From Rhodospirillales bacterium (GTDB lineage Bacteria; Pseudomonadota; Alphaproteobacteria; Rhodospirillales; WMHbin7), in NCBI GenBank assembly GCA_016215555.1, contig JACRJC010000011.1, positions 1-41,542 of the forward strand: a DNA stretch of 41,542 nucleotides. The letters are read 5' to 3'. Below are positions 25,203 to 35,430 of the stretch, one piece after another; positions within the stretch are counted from its first letter, which is position 1, and every line of letters starts with the position of its first letter. A program made the position numbers and the translations under genes. A model generated the notes under the pieces. It saw only the letters and a program-made list of their open reading frames with translations, made no database searches and was not told where the DNA came from.

Positions 25203-25241
25203 TTGGCTGTCAAATCACGCAGAATTGGCTTGGCAGGCTCC

Positions 25242-25309
25242 ACCGCCAAGACACGAAGTCACCAAGAAAGCACCAAGGGCAATGCCTCTGCTTGGTGTCT
25301 TGGTGGTTC
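25242..25309. repeat. Palindromic repeat of the CTTGGTGTCTTGG type
   Basis: ACCGCCAAGACAC (25242-25254) matches the reverse complement of 25295-25307 at 12 of 13 positions, with CACCAAG and CTTGGTG between them. A partial relative is at 188-214. Confidence 0.6.
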
Positions 25310-25624
25310 TAGAGCGACTTGCGATAAATCTGACGCATTTCGCCGGAGCGATTTTTCGTCGCAGGCAGGAGAAGGGCGACAAGTGTAGCGGGGTCTACGG
25401 TTGAGCCCTTCGACGAAGCTGCGCCGAAAAAGCGCCCGGCCCATCCGGGTCGTGTTGGGGCGGGCGCCTTAAGGCGAAAAGCCGCAGGCGGGCTTCGCCC
25501 GCAGAACCAATAGGGCCGTCATCGACGGCACCCGATGCGCCGCATCGCTTCTCGCGTCTTTCCGGCTCAGGCGCACTCGCCCGAACGCGACGAAACTGCG
25601 TCAGATTTATCGCAAGTCGCTCTA
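25310..25624. mobile_element. MITE-like element with 26 bp terminal inverted repeats
   Basis: Bases 25312-25337 and 25597-25622 are perfect inverted repeats (starting GAGCGACTTGCGATAAATCT), and both ends are flanked by TA. A total length of 315 bases with no transposase, and TA flanks, fits a non-autonomous IS630/mariner-type element. The inside contains further GC-rich inverted repeats and no credible gene. Confidence 0.7.
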
Positions 25625-25773
25625 AACTCTGGCGAATTCTGCCCAGGCTTGCCAGATCAAGAACGTCAGCACATGAGGCTTGCCCCTTTTTTGAGGGCTC
25701 TCGCCCGAACGGGTGGATTCTGGCGGCGGCTCGGGGTATCTTTCCTGCATGGGCATGAAACGGGGTTGATCGC

Positions 25774-25989
25774 ATGGCTGGTTCGCTGAAGACTTGGTAC
25801 ATCAAGCTGGACTTTTCGGTGGCCGGGGGGCATCTGACTTGGGCCTCCCATGTCCAGGCCCGCGATCAGGACGGGGCCGTCCTGGTGGCCGTCGATTGGC
25901 TCAAGGCCCAGATCAACTTCCCGCAGAAGGTGCTGCCCTACGAGGTGCTTGAGGCCTTTGAGGACGAGGGCGGGGCGCGTCCGGGTTAA
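25774..25989 (+). CDS. Small hypothetical protein
   Basis: A 71-residue soluble acidic protein (WYIKLDFSVAGGHLTW, then VAVDWLKAQINFPQKVL). I do not recognise a family; the pattern of two strands and one helix suggests a small alpha/beta domain. It lies alone between the MITE-like repeat and tRNA-Asp. The ribosome binding site is weak (GGGG ten bases upstream). Its codon use is like that of neighbouring chromosomal genes, which supports coding. Confidence 0.55.
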   Translation: MAGSLKTWYIKLDFSVAGGHLTWASHVQARDQDGAVLVAVDWLKAQINFPQKVLPYEVLEAFEDEGGARPG

Positions 25990-26054
25990 CTTTCTCCCTT
26001 TCTCTTCCTTGACAGCCGGGCTCCCAGGCTATACACAGCCATCCTCCGTTTTAC

Positions 26055-26131
<77 letters not shown>

Positions 26132-26217
26132 TTTCCTCCTTTACATATTCCTTATATTCCTGGGGATTGAAGCGCTCCGGCGCGGTCGTGCGCGACCTGA
26201 AAACGGTTTGACGCAGA

Positions 26218-26246
26218 AGGCTTGCTCTGCTAGACCTCCGGGTCTG
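26218..26246 (+). promoter_or_regulatory. Candidate promoter of the nuo operon
   Basis: TTGACG (26218-26223) and TAGACC (26241-26246) are separated by 17 bases and lie 95 bases before nuoA. The -10 match is weak, but no better candidate lies in the 209-base gap after tRNA-Asp. Confidence 0.45.
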
Positions 26247-26340
26247 GGAGACAAGCCTTAGGCGGGGGCCACCCTCCAGGGCCCTGGGTGCGCCGGAAGA
26301 CGCGAGTGCCAATAGCAAGAAAGGCTTCGAGGTGGGTGAA

Positions 26341-26706
26341 ATGGACAATCTGCTCCAGGGATATCTCCCGATCCTGGTCTTCCTTGCCATCGCCATCGCC
26401 ATCTCCGTCATCGCCGTCGGCGCCTCGTGGGTCGTCGCCCGCCAGAAACCCGACACCGAAAAGGCCTCGCCCTATGAATGCGGCTTCGAGCCCTTCTCGG
26501 ATTCGCGCACCAAGTTCGACGTGCGCTTCTATCTGGTTTCCATCCTTTTCATCATCTTCGACCTGGAAGTGGCCTTTCTGTTCCCCTGGGCGGTATCGCT
26601 GGGCAGCATCGGTCTGTTCGGCTTCTGGTCGATGATGATTTTCCTGGCCGTGCTGACCGTCGGCTTCATTTACGAATGGAAGAAGGGCGCCCTGGAATGG
26701 GAGTGA
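26341..26706 (+). CDS. nuoA: NADH-quinone oxidoreductase subunit A
   Basis: A 121-residue membrane subunit of respiratory complex I. It has three transmembrane helices and the conserved loop [33 protein letters not shown], whose Cys, Glu and Asp residues are hallmarks of NuoA. ATG 26341 follows GAGGTG at six bases; a GTG nine bases earlier is less likely. It is the first gene of the operon and overlaps nuoB by ten bases. Confidence 0.97.
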   Translation: MDNLLQGYLPILVFLAIAIAISVIAVGASWVVARQKPDTEKASPYECGFEPFSDSRTKFDVRFYLVSILFIIFDLEVAFLFPWAVSLGSIGLFGFWSMMIFLAVLTVGFIYEWKKGALEWE

Positions 26707-27221
26707 CGCTGACCAAAGACAGCCCGCCTGACGCGCTGGCCGCCGCCGTCGCCGGCGAAGTCGCCGACAAGGGCTTCCTGCTCACCTCGCTGGACGCGGC
26801 CGTCAATTGGGCCCGCACCGGCAGCATGTGGCCGATGACCTTCGGCCTGGCCTGCTGCGCGGTGGAAATGATCCATGCCGGCGTGTCGCGCTACGATCTC
26901 GACCGTTTCGGCGTCGTCTTCCGTCCCAGCCCGCGGCAAAGCGATCTCATGATCGTGGCCGGCACGCTGACCAACAAGATGGCGCCGGCGCTGCGCAAGG
27001 TCTATGACCAGATGGCCGAGCCGCGCTATGTGCTGTCGATGGGCTCTTGCGCCAATGGCGGCGGCTATTACCACTATTCCTATTCCGTGGTCCGGGGCTG
27101 CGACCGCATCGTGCCGGTCGATGTCTATGTTCCCGGTTGCCCACCCACCGCCGAGGCGCTGATCTACGGCATTCTGCAATTGCAGAAGCGGATCCGGCGC
27201 ACCGGAACCTTCTTGCGCTAG
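26697..27221 (+). CDS. nuoB: NADH-quinone oxidoreductase subunit B
   Basis: A 174-residue peripheral-arm subunit carrying iron-sulfur cluster N2, which passes electrons to quinone. The ligands are visible as the Cys pair in GLACCAVEM, Cys in [10 protein letters not shown] and Cys in [11 protein letters not shown]. The start at 26697 overlaps the end of nuoA and gives the usual length; longer in-frame starts run through nuoA. Confidence 0.97.
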   Translation: MGVTLTKDSPPDALAAAVAGEVADKGFLLTSLDAAVNWARTGSMWPMTFGLACCAVEMIHAGVSRYDLDRFGVVFRPSPRQSDLMIVAGTLTNKMAPALRKVYDQMAEPRYVLSMGSCANGGGYYHYSYSVVRGCDRIVPVDVYVPGCPPTAEALIYGILQLQKRIRRTGTFLR

Positions 27222-27235
27222 GCGGGGATTCATCG

Positions 27236-27838
27236 ATGACGCTTCCGATCGACGAATTGGGCCAGGCCATCCTGGCGGCGCTTCCCGAGGACGTGATCTC
27301 GGTGCATCTGGACGCCGGCGAACTGGTGGTCCTGGCCCGCATGCCGGCGGTGGTCGATGTGCTGACCTTCCTCAGGGATGATTCGAACTGCATGTTCAAG
27401 CAGTTGATGGATATCTGCGGCGTCGATTTTCCCGACCGCGAGCACCGGTTCGAGCTGGTCTACAATCTGCTGTCGATGAAGCATAACCAGCGGGTTCGGG
27501 TCAAGCTGGCGGTGGACGAGGGCGATGCCGCGCCCACCGCGACCGGCGTCTTTTCGACGGCGGGCTGGTTCGAGCGCGAAGTCTTCGACATGTACGGCAT
27601 CCCCTTCGATGGGCATCCCGATCTGCGCCGCATCCTGACCGACTATAATTTCGAGGGCCATCCGCTGCGCAAGGATTTCCCGCTGACCGGCCATTACGAG
27701 GTGCGTTACGACGACCAGACCAAGCGCATCGTCTACGAGCCGGTGAAACTGGTGCAGGAATTCCGCAATTTCGATGCCGTCAGTCCCTGGGAAGGCATGG
27801 TCCAATCGCCCGCCAAGGGCCCCGAGGCGAAGGGTTGA
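27236..27838 (+). CDS. nuoC: NADH-quinone oxidoreductase subunit C
   Basis: A 200-residue 30 kDa-type subunit of the connecting module. The signature is seen in the stretch ending [20 protein letters not shown], followed by [15 protein letters not shown]. It is separate from nuoD, as in alphaproteobacteria and unlike the nuoCD fusion of enterobacteria. ATG 27236 follows GGGG; the extended frame upstream overlaps nuoB and is not used. Confidence 0.97.
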   Translation: MTLPIDELGQAILAALPEDVISVHLDAGELVVLARMPAVVDVLTFLRDDSNCMFKQLMDICGVDFPDREHRFELVYNLLSMKHNQRVRVKLAVDEGDAAPTATGVFSTAGWFEREVFDMYGIPFDGHPDLRRILTDYNFEGHPLRKDFPLTGHYEVRYDDQTKRIVYEPVKLVQEFRNFDAVSPWEGMVQSPAKGPEAKG

Positions 27839-27841
27839 GCG

Positions 27842-29020
27842 ATGAGCGCCGCTGAAGATCAGACCTATTTCGTCAATTTCGGCCCGCAGCATCCGGCGGC
27901 GCACGGCGTGCTGCGCCTGGTGCTGGGCATGACCGGCGAAGTGGTCGAGCGCGCCGATCCGCATATCGGGCTGTTGCATCGCGGCACCGAGAAGCTGATC
28001 GAGCACAAGACCTATCTGCAGGCCACGCCCTATTTCGACCGTCTCGACTATGTCGGCACCATGAACCAGGAACATGCTTTCGTTCTGGCCGTGGAAAAGC
28101 TGATGGGCATCGAGGTGCCGGCCCGGGGCAAGATGATCCGCACCTTGTATTGCGAGATCGGGCGCATCCTCAATCACATCCTCAACATCACCGCCTATGT
28201 CATGGATGTCGGCGGCATGACCCCCGTCCTGTGGGGTTTCGAGGAACGCGAAAAGCTGATGGAATTCTACGAGCGCGCCTGCGGCGCTCGTCTGCACGCC
28301 AATTATTTCCGCCCCGGCGGCGTGGCTTTCGACACCCCCCAGGCCCTGCTTGACGACATCGCCGCCTGGACCGAGACCTTCCCGAAAATTCTCGACGATA
28401 TCGAGACCCTGGTCACCGAGAACCGCATCTTCAAGCAGCGCACGGTGGATATCGGCGTTGTGTCGCAAGAACAGGCGCTGGACTGGGGCTTTACCGGACC
28501 CAATCTGCGCGCTTGCGGCATTCCTTGGGATTTGCGCCGCGCCCAGCCCTATGACAGCTATGCCGAAATCGATTTCGACATTCCCATCGGCAAGCATGGC
28601 GATTGCTATGACCGCTATCTGGTCCGCATGGTCGAGATGCGCGAATCCGTCAAAATCATGAAGCAGTGTTTGAAGAAGATGCCGGGCGGCCCCTGCAAGG
28701 TCGATGACCGCAAAGTGTCGCCGCCGCCTAGGGCCGAGATGAAGCGCTCGATGGAAGCGCTGATCCATCACTTCAAGCTTTTCACCGAGGGTTTGCGCGT
28801 GCCCGCCGGCGAAACCTATACGGCGGTCGAGGCTCCCAAGGGCGAATTCGCCGTCTATCTGGTCTCGGACGGATCGAACCGTCCCTATCGCTGCAAGATC
28901 CGCGCACCCGGATACGCCCATCTGCAGGCCCTCGAGATGATGGGCAAGGGGCACATGCTGGCCGATATCGTGGCCATCATCGGCTCCATCGACATTGTTT
29001 TTGGCGAGATCGACCGATGA
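27842..29020 (+). CDS. nuoD: NADH-quinone oxidoreductase subunit D
   Basis: A 392-residue 49 kDa-type subunit that lines the quinone pocket together with NuoB. Typical motifs are [16 protein letters not shown] near the N-terminus (quinone-site His), [15 protein letters not shown], and the conserved C-terminal end [19 protein letters not shown]. It starts three bases after nuoC and overlaps nuoE by ATGA. Confidence 0.98.
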   Translation: MSAAEDQTYFVNFGPQHPAAHGVLRLVLGMTGEVVERADPHIGLLHRGTEKLIEHKTYLQATPYFDRLDYVGTMNQEHAFVLAVEKLMGIEVPARGKMIRTLYCEIGRILNHILNITAYVMDVGGMTPVLWGFEEREKLMEFYERACGARLHANYFRPGGVAFDTPQALLDDIAAWTETFPKILDDIETLVTENRIFKQRTVDIGVVSQEQALDWGFTGPNLRACGIPWDLRRAQPYDSYAEIDFDIPIGKHGDCYDRYLVRMVEMRESVKIMKQCLKKMPGGPCKVDDRKVSPPPRAEMKRSMEALIHHFKLFTEGLRVPAGETYTAVEAPKGEFAVYLVSDGSNRPYRCKIRAPGYAHLQALEMMGKGHMLADIVAIIGSIDIVFGEIDR

Positions 29021-29610
29021 GTTTTCACCGCGAAGAACCCAAGGATTTCGCCTTCTCGACCGAGAATCTGGCCAAGGCCAAATCCATCGTCGCCAAATAT
29101 CCCGAAGGCAAAAGCCGCAGCGCCGTGATGCCGCTGCTCGACCTGGCCCAGCGCCAGATCGGCGGCTGGCTGCCCCGGATCGCCATGGATTACGTGGCCC
29201 AGTATCTGGGCCTGGACCCCATCAAGGTCTATGAGGTCGCCAACTTCTACACCATGTACAACAAGAAGCCGGTGGGCGAGAACCATGTCCAGGTCTGCAC
29301 CAATCTGCCGTGCTGGCTTCGAGGTTCCGATCAGGTGGTGTCGGCCTGCAAGAAGACGCTGGGCATCGGCATCGGCGAAACCACGCAAGACGGCAAGTTC
29401 ACGCTAAGCGAAGTGGAATGCGCGGGCGCTTGCGTCAACGCCCCCGTGGCCGCCATCAATGACGATTATTTCGAAGACCTGGACGAGGCCAGCATTACCC
29501 GCGTGCTGGAAGCCATCAAGAAGGGCGAGAAGCCCAAGCTTGGCCCGCAGAACGGGCGCATGAATTCCGCGCCCATCGGCGGCCCCACCACCTTGAAGGG
29601 GGAGGGCTGA
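29017..29610 (+). CDS. nuoE: NADH-quinone oxidoreductase subunit E
   Basis: A 197-residue 24 kDa-type subunit holding a 2Fe-2S cluster. The ligands are visible as CTNLPC and CAGACVNAP. Helical N-terminal motifs ([20 protein letters not shown]) are normal. The last 35 residues, including a Gly/Pro-rich tail, go beyond the short enterobacterial form but are usual in alphaproteobacteria. Confidence 0.97.
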   Translation: MSFHREEPKDFAFSTENLAKAKSIVAKYPEGKSRSAVMPLLDLAQRQIGGWLPRIAMDYVAQYLGLDPIKVYEVANFYTMYNKKPVGENHVQVCTNLPCWLRGSDQVVSACKKTLGIGIGETTQDGKFTLSEVECAGACVNAPVAAINDDYFEDLDEASITRVLEAIKKGEKPKLGPQNGRMNSAPIGGPTTLKGEG

Positions 29611-29613
29611 GCC

Positions 29614-30891
29614 ATGCTGACCGACAAGGACCGCATCTTCACCAATCTCTACGGCCAGCATGATTTCGGCCTTAAGGGCGCCAAGTCGCGCGGCGATTGG
29701 GACGCCACCAAGGAGATTCTGGCCAAGGGCCGCGATTGGATCATCAACGAGATTAAAACCTCGGGGCTGCGCGGACGCGGCGGCGCCGGTTTCTCGACCG
29801 GCATGAAATGGTCCTTCATGCCCAAGGAAGTGGGATCGCGCCCGCATTTCCTGGTCGTCAATGCCGACGAGGGCGAGCCCGGCACCTGCAAGGACCGCGA
29901 AATCCTGCGCCACGATCCGCACAAGCTGGTCGAGGGCTGCCTGATCGCCGGTTTCGCCGTCCAAGCCCATGCCGCCTATATCTATGTGCGCGGCGAGTTC
30001 TATAACGAAGCCTTGCATTTGCAGGCCGCCATCGACCAGGCCCGCGAGGCTGGGCTGATCGGCAAGAACGCCTGCGGCTCGGGCTGGGATTTCGAAGTCT
30101 ATGTCCATCGCGGCATGGGCGCCTATGTCTGCGGCGAGGAATCGGCCCTGATCGAAAGCCTGGAAGGCAAGAAGGGCCAGCCGCGCTTGAAGCCGCCATT
30201 CCCGGCCGGCATCGGCCTTTACGGCTGCCCGACGACGGTCAACAATGTCGAATCGATCGCCGTCGTGCCGACCATCGCGCGCCGCGGCGCTGCCTGGTTT
30301 TCAAGCTTCGGTCGGCCCAACAATGCCGGCACCAAGCTGTTTTGCATCTCGGGCCATGTCAACAAGCCCTGCAATGTCGAGGAATCGATGAGCATTCCGC
30401 TTCGGGAACTCATCGAGAAACATGCCGGCGGCGTGCGCGGCGGCTGGGACAATCTTTTGGGCGTCATCCCCGGCGGTTCGTCGGTGCCGGTGCTGACCAA
30501 GGATATCTGCGACAATGTGCTGATGGATTTCGACGCCCTGCGCGAAGTGCGTTCGGGCCTGGGCACGGCGGCCGTCATCGTCATGGACAAATCGACCGAC
30601 ATCGTCAAGGCCATCGCCAGGCTTTCCTATTTCTACAAGCATGAAAGCTGCGGCCAATGCACGCCGTGCCGCGAGGGCACGGGCTGGATGTGGCGCATGA
30701 TGGAGCGCATGGTCACCGGCGAGGCCGAGCTCGAGGAAATCGACATGCTGGACGAGGTGACGCGCCAGGTCGAAGGCCACACTATTTGCGCGCTCGGCGA
30801 CGCCGCCGCCTGGCCGATCCAGGGATTGATCCGTAGTTTCAGGCCCGAGATGGAGCGCCGCATTCTGGCGCGCCGCTCGGCCAGGCTGTAG
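29614..30891 (+). CDS. nuoF: NADH-quinone oxidoreductase subunit F (NADH/FMN-binding)
   Basis: A 425-residue 51 kDa-type subunit where NADH is oxidised. The NADH/FMN-binding segment is [17 protein letters not shown], then [15 protein letters not shown]. The 4Fe-4S ligands are in [14 protein letters not shown] plus a Cys near [13 protein letters not shown]. It is placed three bases after nuoE. Confidence 0.98.
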   Translation: MLTDKDRIFTNLYGQHDFGLKGAKSRGDWDATKEILAKGRDWIINEIKTSGLRGRGGAGFSTGMKWSFMPKEVGSRPHFLVVNADEGEPGTCKDREILRHDPHKLVEGCLIAGFAVQAHAAYIYVRGEFYNEALHLQAAIDQAREAGLIGKNACGSGWDFEVYVHRGMGAYVCGEESALIESLEGKKGQPRLKPPFPAGIGLYGCPTTVNNVESIAVVPTIARRGAAWFSSFGRPNNAGTKLFCISGHVNKPCNVEESMSIPLRELIEKHAGGVRGGWDNLLGVIPGGSSVPVLTKDICDNVLMDFDALREVRSGLGTAAVIVMDKSTDIVKAIARLSYFYKHESCGQCTPCREGTGWMWRMMERMVTGEAELEEIDMLDEVTRQVEGHTICALGDAAAWPIQGLIRSFRPEMERRILARRSARL

Positions 30892-30903
30892 GGCGAGGAT
30901 AGG

Positions 30904-32967
30904 ATGCCAAAACTCACCATCGACGGCATTGAGATCGACGTCGCTCCCGGCACCACCGTGTTGCAGGCGGCCGAGCAGTTAGGCATCGAGATTCCGCGCT
31001 TTTGCTATCACGAACGCCTGACCATCGCCGGCAATTGCCGCATGTGTCTGGTCGAGGTGGAAAAGGCCCCCAAGCCCGTCGCTTCCTGCGCCATGCCGGT
31101 CGGCGAGGGCATGGTGGTGCGCACCAGCACCCCCAATATTCTCAAGGCCCGCAAGGGGGTGATGGAACTCATCCTCATCAACCATCCGCTGGACTGCCCG
31201 ATCTGCGATCAGGGCGGCGAGTGCGATTTGCAGGATCAGGCGGTGGCTTTCGGGCGCGACCGTGGGCGTTTCGCCGAAACCAAACATGCCGTCAAGCGCA
31301 AGAATTTCGGGCCTTTGGTCAAGGCCGAGATGACGCGCTGCATCCATTGCACGCGCTGCATTCGTTTCTGCACCGAAGTGGCGGGCGTGCCCGATCTGGG
31401 CGGCATCGGTCGCGGCGACCATATGGAAATCGACACCTATGTCGAAAAGGCCATCGGCACCGAATTGTCGGGCTGTCTGGTCGATCTGTGCCCGGTCGGA
31501 GCGCTGACCAGCGGCCCCTTCGCCTTCAAGGCAAGGCCCTGGGAATTGAAGAAGACCGAAACCATCGACTGCCTGGATGCGTTGGGAAGCAATATCCGCG
31601 CCGACAGCCGGGGCAACGAGATTCTGCGCGTCATGCCCAGGAACAACGACGACATCAACGAGGAATGGCTGGGCGACAAAAGCCGTTTCGCCGTCGATGG
31701 CCTGATGCGCGGCCGCCTGGACCGGCCCTATATGCGCAAGGACGGCAAGCTGGTCGAGGCTTCCTGGAGCGAGGCGCTGCAACTGGTGGCTTCGAAGCTG
31801 AAGGCGACGCCTGCTGCCGCCATGGCTGCCATCGCGGGCGACCTCGCCGACTGCGAGTCCATTGCCGCGCTGAAAGACCTGATGAGCGACCTGAAGGTGG
31901 CCAATCTCGATTGCCGCCAGGATTTCGCGCAGCTCGATCCCAATTGCCGGGCCGGTTATCTGTTCAACGCCACCATCGCCGGCATCGAAGAAGCCGACGC
32001 GCTGTTGATTGTCGGCAGCAATCCGCGCAAGGAAGCGCCGGTGTTGAATGCGCGCATCCGCAAGCGCTCGCTGAAGTCCAGTTTCCCGGTCGGAGTCATC
32101 GGTCCCAAGATGGACCAGATCTTCAAATACGACCATCTGGGCGACAGCGCTGCCTTGATCGAGCAGATCGCTTCCGGCAAACATCCGTTCGCGGCCACCT
32201 TGAAAGCCGCCAAGAAGCCGATGCTGATCCTGGGCATGGGTGCTTTGTCGCGCCATGACGGTTCGGCCATCCTGGCCGCCTGCCGCAAACTGGCCGATGC
32301 CACCGGCATGGTGAAGGAAGGCTGGAACGGATTTTCCGTGCTGCATACGGCGGCCGCGCGCGTGGGCGCCCTCGATCTCGGCTTCGTGCCGGAAAAGGGC
32401 GGACGCGACGTCAAGGCCATTCTGGACGGCGCCGGCAAGGGCGACATCCAACTGGTCTATCTGCTGGGCGCCGACGAAATCGACGTGTCGCGGCTGGGCA
32501 AGGCCTTCGTCATCTATCAGGGCCATCACGGCGATGCCGGGGCTTCGCGCGCCGACGTCATTCTGCCGGGCGCGGCCTACACCGAGAAGAACGCCACCTA
32601 TGTGAATACCGAGGGCCGCGTGCAGCGGACCAAGCTGGCCGTCTTCCCGCCCGGCCAAGCGCGAGAGGATTGGAAAATCATCCGCGCCCTGGCTGAAACC
32701 ATCGGCATCCATCTGCCCTATGACAATCTAAGCCAGATGAGGGCCCGGCTGGCCGACATCAATCCGCTGTTCGCCAAGACCGACGGCGTCGAGGCGGCAA
32801 TCTGGGGCCAATTCGCAAGCGAAGCTGCCGTCGCCGACGAGCCCCTGAAGACGGCCATCGCCAACTACTACATGACCGATCCCATTGGCCGGGCCTCGCC
32901 CACCATGGCGGTCTGCGTCGAAACATTCGTTAGCGGCGCCAAGCCCAGGACGGGAACCCATGGTTGA
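30904..32967 (+). CDS. nuoG: NADH-quinone oxidoreductase subunit G
   Basis: A 687-residue 75 kDa-type subunit. The N-terminal ferredoxin-like domain has the Cys cluster around [16 protein letters not shown] His/Cys cluster follows in [17 protein letters not shown], then the [11 protein letters not shown] and [13 protein letters not shown] 4Fe-4S sites. The rest is the molybdopterin-oxidoreductase-like domain, which has lost its cofactor in complex I. Its 3' end overlaps nuoH by eight bases. Confidence 0.98.
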   Translation: MPKLTIDGIEIDVAPGTTVLQAAEQLGIEIPRFCYHERLTIAGNCRMCLVEVEKAPKPVASCAMPVGEGMVVRTSTPNILKARKGVMELILINHPLDCPICDQGGECDLQDQAVAFGRDRGRFAETKHAVKRKNFGPLVKAEMTRCIHCTRCIRFCTEVAGVPDLGGIGRGDHMEIDTYVEKAIGTELSGCLVDLCPVGALTSGPFAFKARPWELKKTETIDCLDALGSNIRADSRGNEILRVMPRNNDDINEEWLGDKSRFAVDGLMRGRLDRPYMRKDGKLVEASWSEALQLVASKLKATPAAAMAAIAGDLADCESIAALKDLMSDLKVANLDCRQDFAQLDPNCRAGYLFNATIAGIEEADALLIVGSNPRKEAPVLNARIRKRSLKSSFPVGVIGPKMDQIFKYDHLGDSAALIEQIASGKHPFAATLKAAKKPMLILGMGALSRHDGSAILAACRKLADATGMVKEGWNGFSVLHTAAARVGALDLGFVPEKGGRDVKAILDGAGKGDIQLVYLLGADEIDVSRLGKAFVIYQGHHGDAGASRADVILPGAAYTEKNATYVNTEGRVQRTKLAVFPPGQAREDWKIIRALAETIGIHLPYDNLSQMRARLADINPLFAKTDGVEAAIWGQFASEAAVADEPLKTAIANYYMTDPIGRASPTMAVCVETFVSGAKPRTGTHG

Positions 32968-33982
32968 ACTTTTCGCCAGCCTCTGGGTCGAGTATCTGTG
33001 GCCGCTTCTGTGGCTGGTCATCAAGATCGTCGTCATCGTAGTGCCGCTGCTGGTCGCCGTGGCCTATCTCACCTATGCCGAGCGCAAGATCATCGCCGCC
33101 ATGCAGATGCGAAAGGGCCCCAATGTCGTCGGCCCCTTCGGCCTGTTGCAGCCCTTTGCCGACGGCTTGAAGCTGTTCATGAAGGAAACCGTGCTGCCTT
33201 CGCGGGCCAGCGTGGCGGTTTACTTCCTGGCCCCCATGCTCACCTTCCTCCTGGCCTTGGCGGCCTGGGCGGTGGTTCCCTTCGGAGACGGGCTGGTGCT
33301 GGCCGACATCAATGTCGGCATTCTTTACCTGTTCGCCATTTCCAGCCTGGGCGTCTACGGCATCATCATGTCGGGTTGGGCGTCCAATTCGCGCTATGCC
33401 TTCCTGGGTGGCCTGCGCTCGGCGGCGCAGATGGTGTCCTACGAGGTTTCCATCGGCTTCGTGCTGATTTCGGTGCTGTTGACCGTGGGTTCGCTCAATC
33501 TGTCCGATGTGGTCATGGCCCAGAAGACGGTGTGGTTCTTCATTCCCCATCTGCCGATGTTCGTGGTCTTCTTCATCTCGGGCCTGGCCGAGACCAACCG
33601 CTCGCCCTTCGATCTGCCCGAGGCCGAGGCCGAACTGGTGGCGGGCTACAATGTCGAATATTCCTCCATGCCCTTCGCCCTCTTCTTCCTGGGCGAATAC
33701 GCCAACATGATCTTGATGAGCGCCATGACCGTCATTCTGTTCCTGGGCGGCTGGCTGCCGCCGATGGACATCGCGCTGTTTACCTGGATTCCCGGCCCCA
33801 TCTGGTTCGCGGCCAAGATCGCCTTCGTGCTGTTCTTCTTTCTGTGGGTGCGCGCCACCTTCCCGCGCTACCGCTATGACCAGCTGATGCGTCTGGGCTG
33901 GAAAGTCTTCCTGCCGCTGTCACTGGCCTGGCTGGTCATCACCGCCAGCGTCCTTCAGTTCACCGGCCTGGTGCCGAAGTGA
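32960..33982 (+). CDS. nuoH: NADH-quinone oxidoreductase subunit H
   Basis: A 340-residue membrane subunit with about eight helices that joins the quinone site to the proton pumps. Motifs are [19 protein letters not shown], then [20 protein letters not shown], the charged quinone-channel loop. Start ATG 32960 lies inside the end of nuoG; the in-frame start at 32885 would overlap more and lacks a hydrophobic N-terminus. Confidence 0.98.
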   Translation: MVELFASLWVEYLWPLLWLVIKIVVIVVPLLVAVAYLTYAERKIIAAMQMRKGPNVVGPFGLLQPFADGLKLFMKETVLPSRASVAVYFLAPMLTFLLALAAWAVVPFGDGLVLADINVGILYLFAISSLGVYGIIMSGWASNSRYAFLGGLRSAAQMVSYEVSIGFVLISVLLTVGSLNLSDVVMAQKTVWFFIPHLPMFVVFFISGLAETNRSPFDLPEAEAELVAGYNVEYSSMPFALFFLGEYANMILMSAMTVILFLGGWLPPMDIALFTWIPGPIWFAAKIAFVLFFFLWVRATFPRYRYDQLMRLGWKVFLPLSLAWLVITASVLQFTGLVPK

Positions 33983-33995
33983 GGAGGGGCGAGAG

Positions 33996-34487
33996 ATGAG
34001 CTTCATGAACACCACATTCCGCGCCTTTTTCCTGGTCGAGCTGATGCAGGGCCTGGCCTGCACGCTGAAATATTTCTTCTTCAGGCCGGCGGTCACCATC
34101 AACTATCCCTTCGAGAAGGGGCCGCTGTCGCCCCGCTTCCGAGGCGAGCATGCGTTGCGCCGCTATCCGAACGGCGAAGAGCGCTGCATCGCCTGCAAGC
34201 TGTGCGAAGCCATCTGTCCGGCCCTGGCCATCACCATCGAAGGCGAGGTGCGCGACGACGGGTCACGGCGCGCCCGGCGCTACGATATCGACATGACGAA
34301 GTGCATCTATTGCGGCTTCTGCCAGGAAGCCTGCCCGGTGGACGCCATCGTCGAAGGTCCGAATTTCGAATACGCCACGGAAACGCGGGCGGAACTCATG
34401 TACAACAAGGCCAAGCTGCTCGCCAACGGCGAGCGGTGGGAAACCGAGCTGGCAGCGCGCATCGAAGCCGATGCGCCCTACCGGTAA
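33996..34487 (+). CDS. nuoI: NADH-quinone oxidoreductase subunit I
   Basis: A 163-residue subunit with two 4Fe-4S clusters (N6a and N6b): [12 protein letters not shown] and [16 protein letters not shown]. The amphipathic N-terminus, which lies on the membrane, is normal for alphaproteobacteria. GAGG precedes the start. Confidence 0.98.
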   Translation: MSFMNTTFRAFFLVELMQGLACTLKYFFFRPAVTINYPFEKGPLSPRFRGEHALRRYPNGEERCIACKLCEAICPALAITIEGEVRDDGSRRARRYDIDMTKCIYCGFCQEACPVDAIVEGPNFEYATETRAELMYNKAKLLANGERWETELAARIEADAPYR

Positions 34488-34502
34488 GGAGGGGATGAGA
34501 CC

Positions 34503-35117
34503 ATGATACAGGCCTTAGTCTTCTATATGTTCGCCTGCCTCGCCGTTCTGGGCGGGGTGATGGTGATATCGGCCAGGAACCCCGTTCATTCGGTGCTGTT
34601 CCTCATTTTCGTTTTCTTCAATGCGGCGGGTCTGTTCTTGCTGCTGGGCGCGGAATTCCTGGCCATGGTGCTGGTGGTCGTCTATGTCGGCGCCGTGGCC
34701 GTGCTGTTCTTGTTCGTGGTCATGATGCTCGACATCAATTTCGTCGAGCTGCGCCAAGGTTTCTTGCATTACCTGCCGGTCGGCGCCGCCATCGGTTTGG
34801 TGCTGTTCATCGAGCTGGCGGCGGTGTTCGCCGGCTGGCATGAAGCGCCTGAAGCCAAGCAGATGATTGCCGCCGCCACGCCCGACATGGCCGAAATCGC
34901 CAATACCCAGGCCCTGGGGCGGATCATCTATACGAAGTATCTGTATCTCTTCCAGGCTTCAGGCATGGTGCTGCTGGTCGCCATGGTCGGCGCCATCATG
35001 CTGACGCTGCGCAAACGCCCGTCAACCAAGCGCCAGAACATCTCCTTGCAGTTGGCCCGCAAGAAGGAAGACACGCTGGAAGTGGTTAAAATGCCGGTGG
35101 GCGGAGGAATCGGATGA
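34503..35117 (+). CDS. nuoJ: NADH-quinone oxidoreductase subunit J
   Basis: A 204-residue membrane subunit with five hydrophobic helices. The conserved helix [19 protein letters not shown] contains the pi-bulge region involved in coupling. AGGAGGG lies upstream of the start. The stop overlaps nuoK by four bases. Confidence 0.97.
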   Translation: MIQALVFYMFACLAVLGGVMVISARNPVHSVLFLIFVFFNAAGLFLLLGAEFLAMVLVVVYVGAVAVLFLFVVMMLDINFVELRQGFLHYLPVGAAIGLVLFIELAAVFAGWHEAPEAKQMIAAATPDMAEIANTQALGRIIYTKYLYLFQASGMVLLVAMVGAIMLTLRKRPSTKRQNISLQLARKKEDTLEVVKMPVGGGIG

Positions 35118-35425
35118 TGACCATCGGCCTGTCCCATTACCTGACCGTCGCCGCCGCCCTGTTCACGCTGGGCGTGCTGGGCATCTTTCTGAACCGCAAG
35201 AACGTCATCGTCATCTTGATGTCGGTGGAACTGATGCTGCTGGCGGTCAATCTGAACCTCGTCGCCTTCTCGTCGCATCTGGGCGATCTGGCCGGACAGG
35301 TCTTTTCCATGTTCATCCTGACCGTCGCCGCCGCCGAGGCGGCCATCGGCCTGGCCATCGTGGTGGTTTTCTACCGCAATCGCGGGACCATCGCCGTCGA
35401 AGACATCAACCAGATGAAGGGGTGA
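35114..35425 (+). CDS. nuoK: NADH-quinone oxidoreductase subunit K
   Basis: A 103-residue subunit with three helices. The two membrane glutamates needed for proton transfer are seen in [11 protein letters not shown] and [13 protein letters not shown]. The length is standard. It overlaps nuoJ, so translation is coupled. Confidence 0.97.
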   Translation: MMTIGLSHYLTVAAALFTLGVLGIFLNRKNVIVILMSVELMLLAVNLNLVAFSSHLGDLAGQVFSMFILTVAAAEAAIGLAIVVVFYRNRGTIAVEDINQMKG

Positions 35426-35430
35426 CGGAG

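Noticed and set aside
25535-25789. Small open frame starting inside the MITE-like repeat
   Set aside because: It crosses the repeat boundary, overlaps the more plausible gene at 25774 and lacks a ribosome binding site.
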